This document shows, piece by piece, positions 49,888 to 59,066 of a stretch of DNA of 64,000 nt (position 1 is the first letter of the stretch; every line of letters starts with the position of its first letter). The translations under genes and the position numbers were made by a program. The stretch comes from Hymenobacter amundsenii. Lineage in GTDB: Bacteria; Bacteroidota; Bacteroidia; Cytophagales; Hymenobacteraceae. The stretch is from contig NZ_NIRR01000006.1 of the NCBI RefSeq assembly GCF_002204745.1, positions 1 through 64,000 of the forward strand, in the 5' to 3' direction. Below the pieces are notes generated by a model. The model was not told the DNA's origin. It did no database searches and saw nothing but the letters and a program-made list of their open reading frames with translations.

Positions 49888-51951
49888 TCAAAATTTCATT
49901 CGCTGAATGCGGACGGCGTTCAGAATGGCCAGCAACGCCACGCCTACGTCGGCAAACACGGCTTCCCACATCGTGGCCAAGCCGCCTGCACCCAGGGCCA
50001 GCACCACGCCCTTCACGATGAAGGCCAGCCAGATGTTCTGCCATACTACGCGGTGCGTGGCGCGGGCGATGCGGCGGGCGGTGGCGATTTTGCTCGGGTG
50101 GTCGGTCTGAATCACCACGTCGGCGGTTTCGATGGTAGCGTCGGAGCCGAGGCCGCCCATGGCGATGCCCACGTTGGCCAGGGCCACTACCGGGGCGTCA
50201 TTCACGCCGTCGCCTACGAAGGCGAGCTTATGGCCTGCGTCGAGGTACTGCTGCACGTAGCGGGCCTTGTCTTCGGGCAGCAGGCCGCCGTGGGCCTCGG
50301 TAATGCCCAGCTCGGCAGCCACGCGCTGCACGATGCTGTCCTTGTCGCCCGAGAGCATAACGAGCTTGGTGATGCCGTCGGCTTTCAGCTCCCGCACGGC
50401 CTGAACGGCGTCGGCCTTGGGGGCGTCGGCCACGGTGAGGTGGCCGGCGTACTGGCCATCCACGGCCACCACCACAATGCTGTCCACGACTTCGTCCACT
50501 TCAGGCGGATAGGCTACGTCAAACTTGCGCAGCAGCTTGGTGTTGCCGGCCAGCACGTCGTGGCCATCCACGCGGCCGCGCAGGCCATGTCCGGCAATTT
50601 CCTGCACGCTTTCTACCGGCACGCCTTGGGCCGCGTCGGCCGCGTGTTTTACCACAGCTTTGGCAATGGGGTGGGTTGATTTGGTTTCGAGCGCGCCGGC
50701 CAGCCGCAGCAGCTCGGGCGTTTCGGTACCGGGGGCGGGCACTACCTGCCGCACGGCGAATACGCCCTCGGTGAGCGTGCCGGTTTTGTCCATTACCACG
50801 GTGTCGATTTCGCGCAGCACGTCGAGGAAGTTGGAGCCCTTGAACAGAATACCGTTTTTGGAGGCCGCCCCGATGCCCCCGAAGTAGCCCAACGGAATGC
50901 TGATAACCAACGCGCAGGGGCAGGAAATCACCAGAAACACCAGCGCCCGGTACAGCCAGTCGCGAAACACGTAATCGTCGACCACAAAAAACGGCACGAG
51001 CACCAGCAGCACGGCCAGCACCACTACGATGGGCGTGTAGACCTTGGCAAATTTGGTGATGAACTGCTGGGTTTTGGCCTTGCGGCCCACCGCGTCCTGC
51101 ACCATGGCCAGGATCTTACTCAACTTGGTGTCTTTGAAAGCGGCCGTCACGGTCACCTGCACCAGGCTTTCGAGGTTGATCATGCCGGCCAGCACGGTTT
51201 CGCCCGTTTGCTTGGTCTGGGGGGCCGATTCGCCGGTGAGGGCGGCCGTGTTGAAGCTGGCCGCCGGACCGTTGAGGGTGCCGTCGAGGGCCACTTTCTC
51301 GCCGGGCTTCACTTCCATCACGTCGCCCACCTGCACCTGCTGGGGCTCGATAACCAGCGGCCGGCCCTCGCGCACCACGGTCACCTCGGTGGCCTGGATT
51401 TCGAGCAGGGCCCGGATGCTGCGCTTGGCCCGGTTCACGGCCGCGTCCTGGAACAGCTCGCCCACGGTGTAGAACAGCATCACGGCCACGCCCTCGGGGT
51501 ATTCGCCAATGGCAAAGGCCCCAAGCGTAGCCAGGCTCATCAGCAGAAACTCGTTGAAGATGTTGCCGCTCGGAACACTCAGCACGGCCGCCCGCAGCAC
51601 CTTCCAGCCCACCAGCAGAAACGCCACCCCGTACCAGATAGGCCGCACGAGCCCCGCGAAAAACGGCACGTCGAAGTAGTCGAGCGCAATACCGGCCAGC
51701 AGCAAAACCAAGCTCACGGCCGGCCACAGATACGGCCGCTCGCCCACCGGGCCGTGGTCGTGCCCGTCGTGCGAATGGCCGTCGTGCTCGTCGTGGTCGG
51801 CCTTATCGGTGGGCGCGTGGTCCTGGCCGCGGGGGGCAGCGGCGGCGGCGGGCGTGAGCTGCTCGCGGGTGAGGGCGCCTACATTGATCAGGTCCACCTG
51901 CTTGGCGGTGTTCAGGTCTTCATTGAGTTTATCGGGGTTCGGGTTGGGCAT
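49888..51951 (-). CDS. Heavy-metal P1B-type ATPase (ZntA/CadA-like)
   Basis: A 687-residue metal exporter. The N-terminus lacks the usual GMxCxxC domain; instead residues 45-70 are a His/Asp-rich stretch (DHDEHDGHSHDGHDHG) that could bind Zn or Cd. Eight membrane helices are expected, with the metal-binding motif ISCPCALVISIPLGYFGG in helix 6. The phosphorylated Asp is in VVMDKTGTLTEGVF, the actuator loop in TAALTGESAPQTKQ, and the nucleotide His in KSTHPIAKAV. The hinge is AFVGDGVNDAPVVALANVGI. CPC with these surroundings fits Zn2+/Cd2+/Pb2+ transport. It is upstream of the Cus operon on the same strand. Confidence 0.92.
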   Translation of the reverse strand: MPNPNPDKLNEDLNTAKQVDLINVGALTREQLTPAAAAAPRGQDHAPTDKADHDEHDGHSHDGHDHGPVGERPYLWPAVSLVLLLAGIALDYFDVPFFAGLVRPIWYGVAFLLVGWKVLRAAVLSVPSGNIFNEFLLMSLATLGAFAIGEYPEGVAVMLFYTVGELFQDAAVNRAKRSIRALLEIQATEVTVVREGRPLVIEPQQVQVGDVMEVKPGEKVALDGTLNGPAASFNTAALTGESAPQTKQTGETVLAGMINLESLVQVTVTAAFKDTKLSKILAMVQDAVGRKAKTQQFITKFAKVYTPIVVVLAVLLVLVPFFVVDDYVFRDWLYRALVFLVISCPCALVISIPLGYFGGIGAASKNGILFKGSNFLDVLREIDTVVMDKTGTLTEGVFAVRQVVPAPGTETPELLRLAGALETKSTHPIAKAVVKHAADAAQGVPVESVQEIAGHGLRGRVDGHDVLAGNTKLLRKFDVAYPPEVDEVVDSIVVVAVDGQYAGHLTVADAPKADAVQAVRELKADGITKLVMLSGDKDSIVQRVAAELGITEAHGGLLPEDKARYVQQYLDAGHKLAFVGDGVNDAPVVALANVGIAMGGLGSDATIETADVVIQTDHPSKIATARRIARATHRVVWQNIWLAFIVKGVVLALGAGGLATMWEAVFADVGVALLAILNAVRIQRMKF

Positions 51952-52050
51952 CAGGACGGGGTTAGAAGGGAGGGTATGGGAGTGAAACCGTAGCTTTCAA
52001 AACGGTGAACCGCCCCGGGGGTTATGCCCGGACCAGCCGCCGGACGCAAA

Positions 52051-52078
52051 CGGAGCCCGACCAAAAGGCCGGGCTCCG
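52051..52078 (-). terminator. Terminator after the copper chaperone gene
   Basis: CGGAGCCCG pairs with CGGGCTCCG, with CC/GG inside around an AAAA loop. It lies between the chaperone stop (52124) and the ATPase start (51951) on the minus strand, so it may limit read-through. Confidence 0.65.
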
Positions 52079-52123
52079 CACTGTTGGTAAGCTATTCGGG
52101 CAGTTGCCCGACGTTTTCCGCCC

Positions 52124-52330
52124 TTATGCGGGCTGGGCCTCGAAGCCGGCCTCCGTTACCAACGTCACCACCTGCTCGGCGGTCAGGTCGCCGTTTATCG
52201 TGAGAATTTTGTTGGGGTTGGCCGTGTCTACCTGCCAGTTAGTAATACCTTTTTCGCCGTTGAGCGTGGGCGTAACGGCCTTGATGCAGCCGCCGCAGTT
52301 GATGTTGGTTTTAAATTGAAGGGTATTCAT
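52124..52330 (-). CDS. copZ: CopZ-like copper chaperone (HMA domain)
   Basis: A 68-residue single HMA domain. The metal motif is NINCGGCIKAVTP (the usual GMxCxxC with Asn-Ile in front), and the rest follows the ferredoxin-like pattern (ITNWQVDTANPNKILTINGD, then AEQVVTLVTEAGFEAQPA). It carries Cu(I) in the cytoplasm, probably to the CopA-type ATPase encoded divergently at 52660. Confidence 0.87.
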   Translation of the reverse strand: MNTLQFKTNINCGGCIKAVTPTLNGEKGITNWQVDTANPNKILTINGDLTAEQVVTLVTEAGFEAQPA

Positions 52331-52659
52331 CTGGATTGTTGTTTTGAGGTGAAGTCGGGCTGTTGCCTGTTGCTGGTTATTGAACGGCGAGCAGGGCCCA
52401 ATTGGTTGCCGGTGGTTTCAATTCGGCACAATCTTGCAAGATTACGTACGAATCCTGCACATCCCGAACGACCGTTTTCGGGTTTAGTATAGTAACTCAA
52501 GTTGCGGAGTAAAAACCAAGGAGGAGAGCTAGCTTCTAACGCTAGTTTTAGCACTCCGCAACTTGAGTTGTAGTAGTATAATGGAGCCGGAACCGGCCGT
52601 TGTTGCTGCGTCGGCTCTGCCGGGGCTCCTCCTGTTTTCTACCCGCCTTCCCTACCCTC
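52331..52659. other. Divergent copZ-copA intergenic region
   Basis: No gene seen. It contains the 76-bp hairpin element at 52494-52569. No perfect TAnnTTTG motif was found for either gene. Confidence 0.45.
52494..52569. repeat. 76-bp inverted-repeat element in the copZ-copA gap
   Basis: AACTCAAGTTGCGGAGT (52494-52510) and its exact reverse complement (52553-52569), 17-bp arms with a 42-nt centre. GTA occurs at both flanks (left on the inner side, right immediately outside). It could be a tiny MITE or a regulatory palindrome. Confidence 0.6.
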
Positions 52660-54993
52660 GTGAATACGTCCTCCACCCCCGCCGTGCCCGCCGCCGGCAA
52701 CCCGCCGGCCGCCACCGATACTGCCGCCACGCGCACCGAAACGCTCAACATCGAGGGCATGACCTGCGCCTCCTGCTCCAACTTCGTGGAAAAGGCCCTC
52801 AGCCGCACCCCCGGCGTGCAGCGGGCCACCGTGAACCTGGCCGCCGAGAAGGCCACCATTGAATACGCGCCCGGGCAGATAAACCGCGCCGGCCTGAAGG
52901 CGGCCGTGGAGCAGGCCGGCTATGGCGTGTTCGAACCCGAAGCTCCCACCGCTCCGGGCGTGCTGGCTTCCGACGAAGAACTGGCTGAGCGTAAGGCTGA
53001 GGCCTACCAGGACCTCAAGCGGCGCTTTCAGGTGGCAGTAGGGCTGGCCGTCGTCATTATGCCACTGAGCATGCTCATGCTCTGGCCCGCCATGATGAGC
53101 CGGATTTCGACGCCGGTGCTCAATTACGTGCTGCTGGCCCTCACGCTGCCAGTACTGGCCTACAGTGGCCGCGAGTTCTACGTGTCGGCCTGGAACGGGC
53201 TGCGCCACCGGACCGCCAGCATGGACACGTTGATTGCCGTGGGCACCGGCGCGGCCTTTCTGTACAGCCTCGCCGCCACCGTGGTGCCGGAGTTTTTCCA
53301 CCAGCGCGGCCTCATGCCCGAGGTGTACTACGACACCACGGCCACCATTATTGCCCTGATTCTGCTGGGCAAGGTGCTCGAAAGCCGGGCCAAGCTCAAA
53401 ACCTCGGCCGCCATCAAAGCTCTCATCGGCCTGCAGGCCAAAACAGCCCGCGTAGTGCGCCCGGGCGGCCAGGAAGTGGATATCCCGCTAGCGCAGGTGC
53501 AAACCGGCGACGAGGTGCTGGTGCGCCCCGGTGAGAAGGTGGCCACCGACGGCGTAATTCTGGAAGGCCGCTCGGCCCTCGACGAATCCATGCTCACCGG
53601 CGAGAGCTTGCCCGTAGAGAAAAAGGCCGGCGACCAGGTGTTTGGGGCGACCATCAATAAAACCGGGGCCTTCCGCTTCCGCGTCAGCAAAGTGGGCACC
53701 GATACCGTGCTGGCCCAGATTGTGAAGCTTGTGGAGGAGGCCCAGGGCAGCCGCGCGCCCATTCAGCGCCTGGCCGACAAGGTCAGCGCCGTGTTTGTGC
53801 CCGTGGTGATTATGGTGGCCATTGCCACGTTCGTAATCTGGTTTGATCTGGCCGCGCCCGAACAGCGGGTACCGCTGGCGCTGGTCAATTTCGTGGCCGT
53901 GCTCATCATTGCCTGCCCCTGCGCGCTGGGGCTGGCCACGCCCACGGCCATTATGGTGGGCACCGGCAAAGGGGCCGAGCACGGCGTGCTTATCCGCAAC
54001 GCCGAGGCCCTCGAAAAAGCCTACCAGGTGAACACCGTGCTGCTCGACAAAACCGGTACCATCACGAAGGGCGAGCCGGCCGTTACCGATTTCGTGGTGG
54101 CTTCCGGCACCGCGCCCGCCACCGTGCTGCCGCTGCTGGCGGCCCTGGAGCGCCAGAGCGAGCACCCACTGGCCGAGGCCGTAGTTCGCTACGCCGCCGA
54201 TCAGCAGGCCGATACCAGCGCCCCGGTCGCCGATTTTGTTGCCCACGAGGGCCGCGGGGCCGGCGCCACCGTGCAGGGCCAGGCCGTGCTCATCGGCAAC
54301 CGCCGCCTGCTCGAAGAAAACAATATCGGGCTGGGTGCAGAGCTGGAACAGGCCGCCGCCGAACTGCTGGCCCAGGCCCGCACCTTGCTCTACGCCGCCG
54401 TGGGCGGGCAGGCCGTGGCCCTGGTGGGGGTGGCCGATACCGTGCGCGACACCTCGGCGGCTGCCATCCGCCATTTGCAGGCCGAAGGGTTGGAAGTGGT
54501 GATGATGACCGGCGACAACCGCCAGACGGCCGAGAAAGTGGCTGGCCAGGTGGGCATCACCCGCTTCTTCGCCGAAGTGCTGCCCGCCGACAAAGCCGGC
54601 AAAGTGAAGGAGCTGCAAGCCGAGGGCCGCATCGTAGCTATGGTCGGCGACGGCATCAACGACGCGCCCGCTCTGGCCCAGGCCGACCTGGGCCTGGCCA
54701 TGGGCGGCGGCACCGACGTGGCCATGGAAGCGGCCGGCATCACGCTCATGCGTTCCGATTTGCAGGGCGTGGTTACGGCCATCGACCTCTCGCGCCAGAC
54801 CATGCGCACCATCAAGCAGAACCTGTTTTTTGCCTTCATCTACAACACGCTGGGTATTCCCATCGCTGCCGGCCTGCTCTACCCCTTCACCGGCTGGCTG
54901 CTCTCGCCCATGCTCGCCGCTGGCGCCATGGCCCTGAGCTCGGTATCGGTGCTTACCAACTCGCTGCGCCTGCGCGGGTTTAAGGCCAATTAA
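52660..54993 (+). CDS. copA: Copper-exporting P1B-type ATPase
   Basis: A 777-residue Cu(I) exporter. The N-terminal HMA domain has [17 protein letters not shown]. The transmembrane metal site is [19 protein letters not shown], followed by the phosphorylation motif [16 protein letters not shown], the actuator [11 protein letters not shown], the nucleotide His in [11 protein letters not shown], and the hinge [23 protein letters not shown] with the N and MxxSS-like residues of helices 7-8 ([19 protein letters not shown]) fits copper class P1B-1. The GTG at 52660 is the likely start; a TTG at 52600 would add 20 residues of no family resemblance. It is divergent from copZ. Confidence 0.94.
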   Translation: MNTSSTPAVPAAGNPPAATDTAATRTETLNIEGMTCASCSNFVEKALSRTPGVQRATVNLAAEKATIEYAPGQINRAGLKAAVEQAGYGVFEPEAPTAPGVLASDEELAERKAEAYQDLKRRFQVAVGLAVVIMPLSMLMLWPAMMSRISTPVLNYVLLALTLPVLAYSGREFYVSAWNGLRHRTASMDTLIAVGTGAAFLYSLAATVVPEFFHQRGLMPEVYYDTTATIIALILLGKVLESRAKLKTSAAIKALIGLQAKTARVVRPGGQEVDIPLAQVQTGDEVLVRPGEKVATDGVILEGRSALDESMLTGESLPVEKKAGDQVFGATINKTGAFRFRVSKVGTDTVLAQIVKLVEEAQGSRAPIQRLADKVSAVFVPVVIMVAIATFVIWFDLAAPEQRVPLALVNFVAVLIIACPCALGLATPTAIMVGTGKGAEHGVLIRNAEALEKAYQVNTVLLDKTGTITKGEPAVTDFVVASGTAPATVLPLLAALERQSEHPLAEAVVRYAADQQADTSAPVADFVAHEGRGAGATVQGQAVLIGNRRLLEENNIGLGAELEQAAAELLAQARTLLYAAVGGQAVALVGVADTVRDTSAAAIRHLQAEGLEVVMMTGDNRQTAEKVAGQVGITRFFAEVLPADKAGKVKELQAEGRIVAMVGDGINDAPALAQADLGLAMGGGTDVAMEAAGITLMRSDLQGVVTAIDLSRQTMRTIKQNLFFAFIYNTLGIPIAAGLLYPFTGWLLSPMLAAGAMALSSVSVLTNSLRLRGFKAN

Positions 54994-55002
54994 GCATTTC
55001 CA

Positions 55003-55126
55003 GAACGTCATGCTGAGCGCAGTCGAAGTATCTCTACCGCAATGCTAACCCTAACGCGAAAGGCAGTTTGGCAACGAAGCGGTAGAGATGCTTCGACTAC
55101 GCTCCGCTTCGCTCAGCATGACGTTC
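55003..55126. repeat. REP family B palindrome
   Basis: GAACGTCATGCTGAGCGCAG at the left, and GCTCAGCATGACGTTC at the right, with GAAGTATCTCTACCGC and GCGGTAGAGATGCTTCGAC in the arms. It lies between copA and the cupredoxin gene. Confidence 0.8.
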
Positions 55127-55165
55127 AACTTAATTTTTAGCTCTCACTTCTGACTTTATGTTCTA

Positions 55166-55543
55166 ATGGACTCTTCCCAAATTCTCGTGACTATCCTCGG
55201 CACCGGCCTGATTGGCTTCGTGGGCTGGTTTTTCTTTCTGGCCCCGCACCAGGTAGCGGCGGCCGTGTCCAGCAGCAGCGGTGTGCAGCAGGTCGATATT
55301 ACGGTGAAGGGCGGCTACTCGCCCGATGTGATTGAGGTGCAGAAAGGCCAGCCGGTGCAGCTCAATTTCTACCGCGACGAGTCGAACAGCTGCTCCGAGG
55401 AGCTGCTGCTGCCCGACTTCAACATCCGCCGCGACCTGGCCCCGTTTCAGACCACGACCATCGAATTTCTACCCGAAAAAGCCGGCACCTACCCCTTCAC
55501 CTGCGGCATGAGCATGCTGCGGGGTAGTTTGGTAGTGAAGTAG
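55166..55543 (+). CDS. Membrane-anchored cupredoxin-like protein
   Basis: A 125-residue protein. An N-terminal membrane helix (ILVTILGTGLIGFVGWFFFL) is followed by a cupredoxin fold: VDITVKGGYSPDVIEVQKGQ, NFYRDESNSCSEELLLPDF and the end TYPFTCGMSMLRGSLVV. The Cys and Met at the end, and a Cys in place of the first His (NSCSEE), give a possible Cu site. It probably carries Cu in the periplasm next to CopA. Same strand as copA, 172 bp downstream beyond a REP. Confidence 0.85.
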   Translation: MDSSQILVTILGTGLIGFVGWFFFLAPHQVAAAVSSSSGVQQVDITVKGGYSPDVIEVQKGQPVQLNFYRDESNSCSEELLLPDFNIRRDLAPFQTTTIEFLPEKAGTYPFTCGMSMLRGSLVVK

Positions 55544-55585
55544 AAGAACAGTTGTAGCGCGAAGCAGCCTTTTGCCGTACCGTAA

Positions 55586-55651
55586 AACGGCCGTAGCGCG
55601 AACCACAGGACAGCGAAGATAAGCTGTCCTGTGGTTCGCGCTACGGCCGTT
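55586..55651. terminator. REP family F hairpin, terminator-like
   Basis: 29-bp perfect arms (AACGGCCGTAGCGCGAACC... and the reverse complement at 55623-55651) with an 8-nt loop. It lies between the convergent cupredoxin and membrane-protein genes. Related sequence (GGCCGTAGCGCGA) is at 61279-61400. No T run follows, so termination is uncertain. Confidence 0.6.
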
Positions 55652-55674
55652 CTGCGACATACTGTACTTCAGCC

Positions 55675-56199
55675 TCAGTTCCGGGTTGTTTCCGCTTCGT
55701 GCTGCTGGCGGCGCATGGGCACATCGAGCAGCATGGGCACGCCCTGGATTACGGCCAGTATGATGTACTGATAGCCTTCGAGCAGCTCGTGATTGAAGGT
55801 TAGGGCCACGGTCCCGATAAGGTTGAGCGCCGCAGCCAGCCCGTAGAGTTGCTTGCGGCGGCTGCCCTCCACGGCCGAGGCAGTGTAGGCGAAGCCCAGG
55901 GCCCCAAACAGAAACCAGAGCGTGTGGAAGCTGAAGGGCATGATGGCTTTGGCCTCGGCGGCGTGGGCCCAGTAGTTTTCGGCCGTGGCCAGCACCGTGG
56001 CCCCGGCCCACACCCAGGCCAGGGCATTGCGCTTGTCGAGTAGCAGCGTCATCACCACCGGAATCAGCATGGCAATAATCCAGGTCCAGAGTACGGCACC
56101 GTGGCCGTGTTCCATTGTGCGGCCGAAATATTGGGTTAGCAGGTAGGCCACCGTGACGGTGAGGCCCCACCAGAGCAGTAAGGTTTGACGAGTAAACAT
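55675..56199 (-). CDS. Multi-pass membrane protein of unknown function
   Basis: A 174-residue protein with about six hydrophobic helices (LLWWGLTVTVAYLLTQYFG, AVLWTWIIAMLIPVVMTLLL, FHTLWFLFGALGFAYTASAV and others). Start at 56199 (MFTRQTLLLWW) is preferred to one five codons upstream. A conserved-looking His-Gly pair (MEHGHGAVLW) and NHELLEGYQYIIL suggest possible metal or quinone sites, but no family is recognised. It lies downstream of nothing on its strand except the multicopper oxidase terminator region, inside the copper island. Confidence 0.6.
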   Translation of the reverse strand: MFTRQTLLLWWGLTVTVAYLLTQYFGRTMEHGHGAVLWTWIIAMLIPVVMTLLLDKRNALAWVWAGATVLATAENYWAHAAEAKAIMPFSFHTLWFLFGALGFAYTASAVEGSRRKQLYGLAAALNLIGTVALTFNHELLEGYQYIILAVIQGVPMLLDVPMRRQQHEAETTRN

Positions 56200-56340
56200 G
56201 GGTAGAAAAACCAAGTAAAAGGCTGGAAAATAAGTATTTGTTCGCCCGGGAAAGTGTCTCCGGCTACTCCAGACTACGGCAGTTGCAACCGGCCGGCCGC
56301 TACCGTGCAGTTTAAATCATGCTGGCGGCTGAGTAGTAGT

Positions 56341-56378
56341 GCATAAATAACCGTAGCAAAAAAGACGGTTATTTATGC
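56341..56378 (-). terminator. Terminator of the multicopper oxidase gene
   Basis: GCATAAATAACCG pairs perfectly with CGGTTATTTATGC around a 12-nt loop. It is 9 nt past the stop of the minus-strand oxidase gene. Confidence 0.8.
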
Positions 56379-56386
56379 GTGATTAC

Positions 56387-58867
56387 TTAAAACCGCACGC
56401 TCAGGCCGCCACCGCCGCCGAAACGGTTGTCGTAGCTGCCCATGAGCGAGAAATTGCGCGAAAGCATATACTCCAACCCAGTGTTCCAGACCACTTCCTT
56501 GCTGAAGCTGCGGTTGTTTTCCAGCTGGTTCACCCACCCAAAGTCGGCCTGAAACTCATAGTAACCGAAGGCCAGCAGGCGCGGAAAAATCATGATTTCG
56601 CGGCCCAGGCTCAGGCGGGGGCGCAGCTTGTTATCGATGCGGGCGTCGAGGCTGAACAGGTAGGGAGTGAGAAAGCGCAGGCCGGCCACGGCCGTAGTGG
56701 AGGTTTCGGTCATCATGCGACCGGGGCCCTGCTCGTTGGGAGCCGGCGCGGCGCGGCGGCGGGTACTTTCCACGTTCACGCCCCCAAACACGCGCAGGTA
56801 GTCGTAGAGGTAACGCTCGTAGGTGGCCTCGGTTTCCAGGTTGCGGTTCCAGCCGTACTCCACGCTCAGGTTGAACTGGTTGCGCAGGTCGGACGAGGTC
56901 AGGTTGAGACTACTCATATGCGAGGCTGCATCGAGCCTACCCCAGGTGTAGTAGCGGTTGGTTTCGGCCAGCAGCTGGCTCACCGGGTAGCCTTTCAGGC
57001 GTGGGTCGCGGGGCGTGTCGTAGCTCGCAATGCGGGCCATGCCACCCATCATGTGGTAAAGGATGTGGCAGTGCAGAAACCAGTCGCCCGGCTCGGTGCC
57101 CAACACCTCAATCGTGACCTGCTGCATGGGCGGCACGTTCACGGTGTGCTTGAGGGGCGAGTACTCCCCGTTTTTGTTGACGACCCGGAAAAAGTGCCCG
57201 TGCAGGTGCATGGGGTGGTGCATCATCGTCAGGTTGTTGTAAGTGATACGCGTGAGCTGATTGCTGCGAATCGGAATTTTGTCGGCCGACGACAACGGTA
57301 CGCCGTTCATGCTCCAGATGTAGCGCTGCATGTTGCCGGTGAGGTTGAGCAGGATTTCGCGCACCGGCACCGTGTCGGCGTAGGCCGTTTTCTGGGGCGC
57401 GCGCAGGTAATCGTAGTTGTACTCGGCGAACATGTCCATACCGGCCATCGGCTTGGCAGTGTTCGTTTTCATGCCCTTTACCGGCATCTGGTGGCCAGCA
57501 TGAGCTGTATCGGCGGGCATGTTCATACCCGCCATTTGCTGCGCGCCGGCCATATCCGACTTGGGGTTGGATTGCGCGGGCTGGTCGTTCATCTTCATGC
57601 CATCCATCTTCTGGCCACCGCCGCTCATGTCCATGCCGGCCATCGGCTTGTCGGCGCCCATGTTGTGGCCGCCCATCTTCATGCCGCCCATTTTGCCGGC
57701 CAGGCCCGGCATGTCCATCTGCATGCCCCAGTTTTCCTTCATCTGCTGGGCATCCACGTGGTTGGGGCGGAACTTGAGGGCCGGAGCGCCCATGCGCATC
57801 TTCATCTGGGCCATTTGCTGCATGAGCCCGATTTTATCGGGCCGGGGCAGCACGGCCGCCGCCAGCACCGGGCCGGTGCCCAGGTAGGCCGAAGTGGTGC
57901 CGGAGCCGTCCTGGGCCATGGCCCGGAGCTCCAACTGGCCGTTGGCGGGCACCGTTACCAGGAAATCGTAGGTTTCGGCCACCGCAATAAAGGTTTTGTT
58001 GTGCGGCACCGGCACCACGTCCTGGCCGTCGGCGGCTACCAGCAGCGGGTCCTGCGCGCCCCCGAACGTCATCCAGAACTGGGTCGAGGCCGAGCCATTG
58101 ACAATGCGCAACCGCACCCGCTCGCCGGGCCGGAACTCGGGGTACTGCTGCACCGGCTGGCCATTCACCAAAAACGCATCATAGTAGATATCGGCAATGT
58201 CGAAGCCTTCCATGCGCTGCTTCCAGAAGTTGAGCTGGGCCCCGAAAGCCCCACGGGCTACCACCCGGTTGAGCGGCGTGGCCGTGCCCTTGGCGATGTT
58301 GTACCACTCGGTGCCCCGCTTGAGGAAGCGCAGCACGTTTTTAGGCTTCTGGTTGGTCCAGTCCGAGAGCACCAGCACCAGGTCCTTGTCGTAGGTCAGG
58401 CGCTCCTGCCGGGGCTCAATCACGATGGAACCGTACACGCCGCTCTGCTCCTGCAGCATGGTGTGCGAGTGGTACCAGTAGGTGCCGGCCTGCCGAATCG
58501 GGAAGGCGTATTTCTGGGTCTGGCCCGGCTTGATGGGCGGGGTATTGAGGTAGGGCACGCCGTCGTAGAAGTTGGGCACCAGCAGCCCGTGCCAGTGCAC
58601 CGACGTTTCCACATCCATCTCATTCCGAACATAAATCACCGCGTAACCACCTTCCTTGAAACGGATGGTCGGGCCGGGAATGCCGCCGTTCACGGTCATG
58701 GCCGCCACGGTTTTGCCAGCTTTGGTCACCAACTCCTGGCGCAGCGTCAGGTTGTATACGACCGTATCCGTCTGGGCCCGGGCCGGCCAGCTTGTAAGCA
58801 GCAGCAGGGCTCCGACTAACACAAGAAGTTTATTGCATGTAACGGTAGCAGAACTCATCAGGGGCAT
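56387..58867 (-). CDS. Multicopper oxidase fused to a CopB-like outer-membrane barrel
   Basis: An 826-residue fusion. A signal peptide (LLVLVGALLLLTSWPARAQ) is followed by three cupredoxin domains: HWHGLLVPNFYDGV and GTYWYHSHTMLQEQSGVYG (type 2/3 Cu ligands), then HHPMHLHGHFFRVV and FLHCHILYHMMGGM (type 1 and 2/3 Cu). Between about 370 and 500 is a Met/His/Gly-rich stretch (GGMKMGGHNMGADKPMAGMD and repeats) that binds Cu(I). The last about 200 residues switch to beta strands ending GGGGLSVRF, resembling PcoB/CopB barrels, with a C-terminal Phe. It oxidises Cu(I) to the less toxic Cu(II) in the periplasm while anchored to the outer membrane. CopA-CopB fusions are seen in some Bacteroidota. Start at 58867 or 58858. 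Confidence 0.88.
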   Translation of the reverse strand: MPLMSSATVTCNKLLVLVGALLLLTSWPARAQTDTVVYNLTLRQELVTKAGKTVAAMTVNGGIPGPTIRFKEGGYAVIYVRNEMDVETSVHWHGLLVPNFYDGVPYLNTPPIKPGQTQKYAFPIRQAGTYWYHSHTMLQEQSGVYGSIVIEPRQERLTYDKDLVLVLSDWTNQKPKNVLRFLKRGTEWYNIAKGTATPLNRVVARGAFGAQLNFWKQRMEGFDIADIYYDAFLVNGQPVQQYPEFRPGERVRLRIVNGSASTQFWMTFGGAQDPLLVAADGQDVVPVPHNKTFIAVAETYDFLVTVPANGQLELRAMAQDGSGTTSAYLGTGPVLAAAVLPRPDKIGLMQQMAQMKMRMGAPALKFRPNHVDAQQMKENWGMQMDMPGLAGKMGGMKMGGHNMGADKPMAGMDMSGGGQKMDGMKMNDQPAQSNPKSDMAGAQQMAGMNMPADTAHAGHQMPVKGMKTNTAKPMAGMDMFAEYNYDYLRAPQKTAYADTVPVREILLNLTGNMQRYIWSMNGVPLSSADKIPIRSNQLTRITYNNLTMMHHPMHLHGHFFRVVNKNGEYSPLKHTVNVPPMQQVTIEVLGTEPGDWFLHCHILYHMMGGMARIASYDTPRDPRLKGYPVSQLLAETNRYYTWGRLDAASHMSSLNLTSSDLRNQFNLSVEYGWNRNLETEATYERYLYDYLRVFGGVNVESTRRRAAPAPNEQGPGRMMTETSTTAVAGLRFLTPYLFSLDARIDNKLRPRLSLGREIMIFPRLLAFGYYEFQADFGWVNQLENNRSFSKEVVWNTGLEYMLSRNFSLMGSYDNRFGGGGGLSVRF

Positions 58868-59066
58868 ACTATTGGTGGAAGCGCGGCCACCCGCGCCAGG
58901 CCCTAGCGGGCTGCCGCCCGCGGAGTGGGCCAGAGTATTTCAACCCTATTTCAGACGCGGTGGTTCTACACAATTACGCAGCAGACCTACAAGATTACCG
59001 GCTATCAATAGGTATCGGAGCTGTTTAGGAAGTCACAAGGACGGTCGGTCATGCTTGATCTGGAGG

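Noticed and set aside
53488..55011. 507-codon minus-strand frame opposite copA
   Set aside because: Antisense shadow of copA; the protein is compositionally odd and has no known motif.
56375..58819. 814-codon plus-strand frame opposite the multicopper oxidase
   Set aside because: It is a shadow of a high-GC gene on the other strand; the translation is Gly/His/Val-rich with no family features, and the oxidase has all expected motifs.
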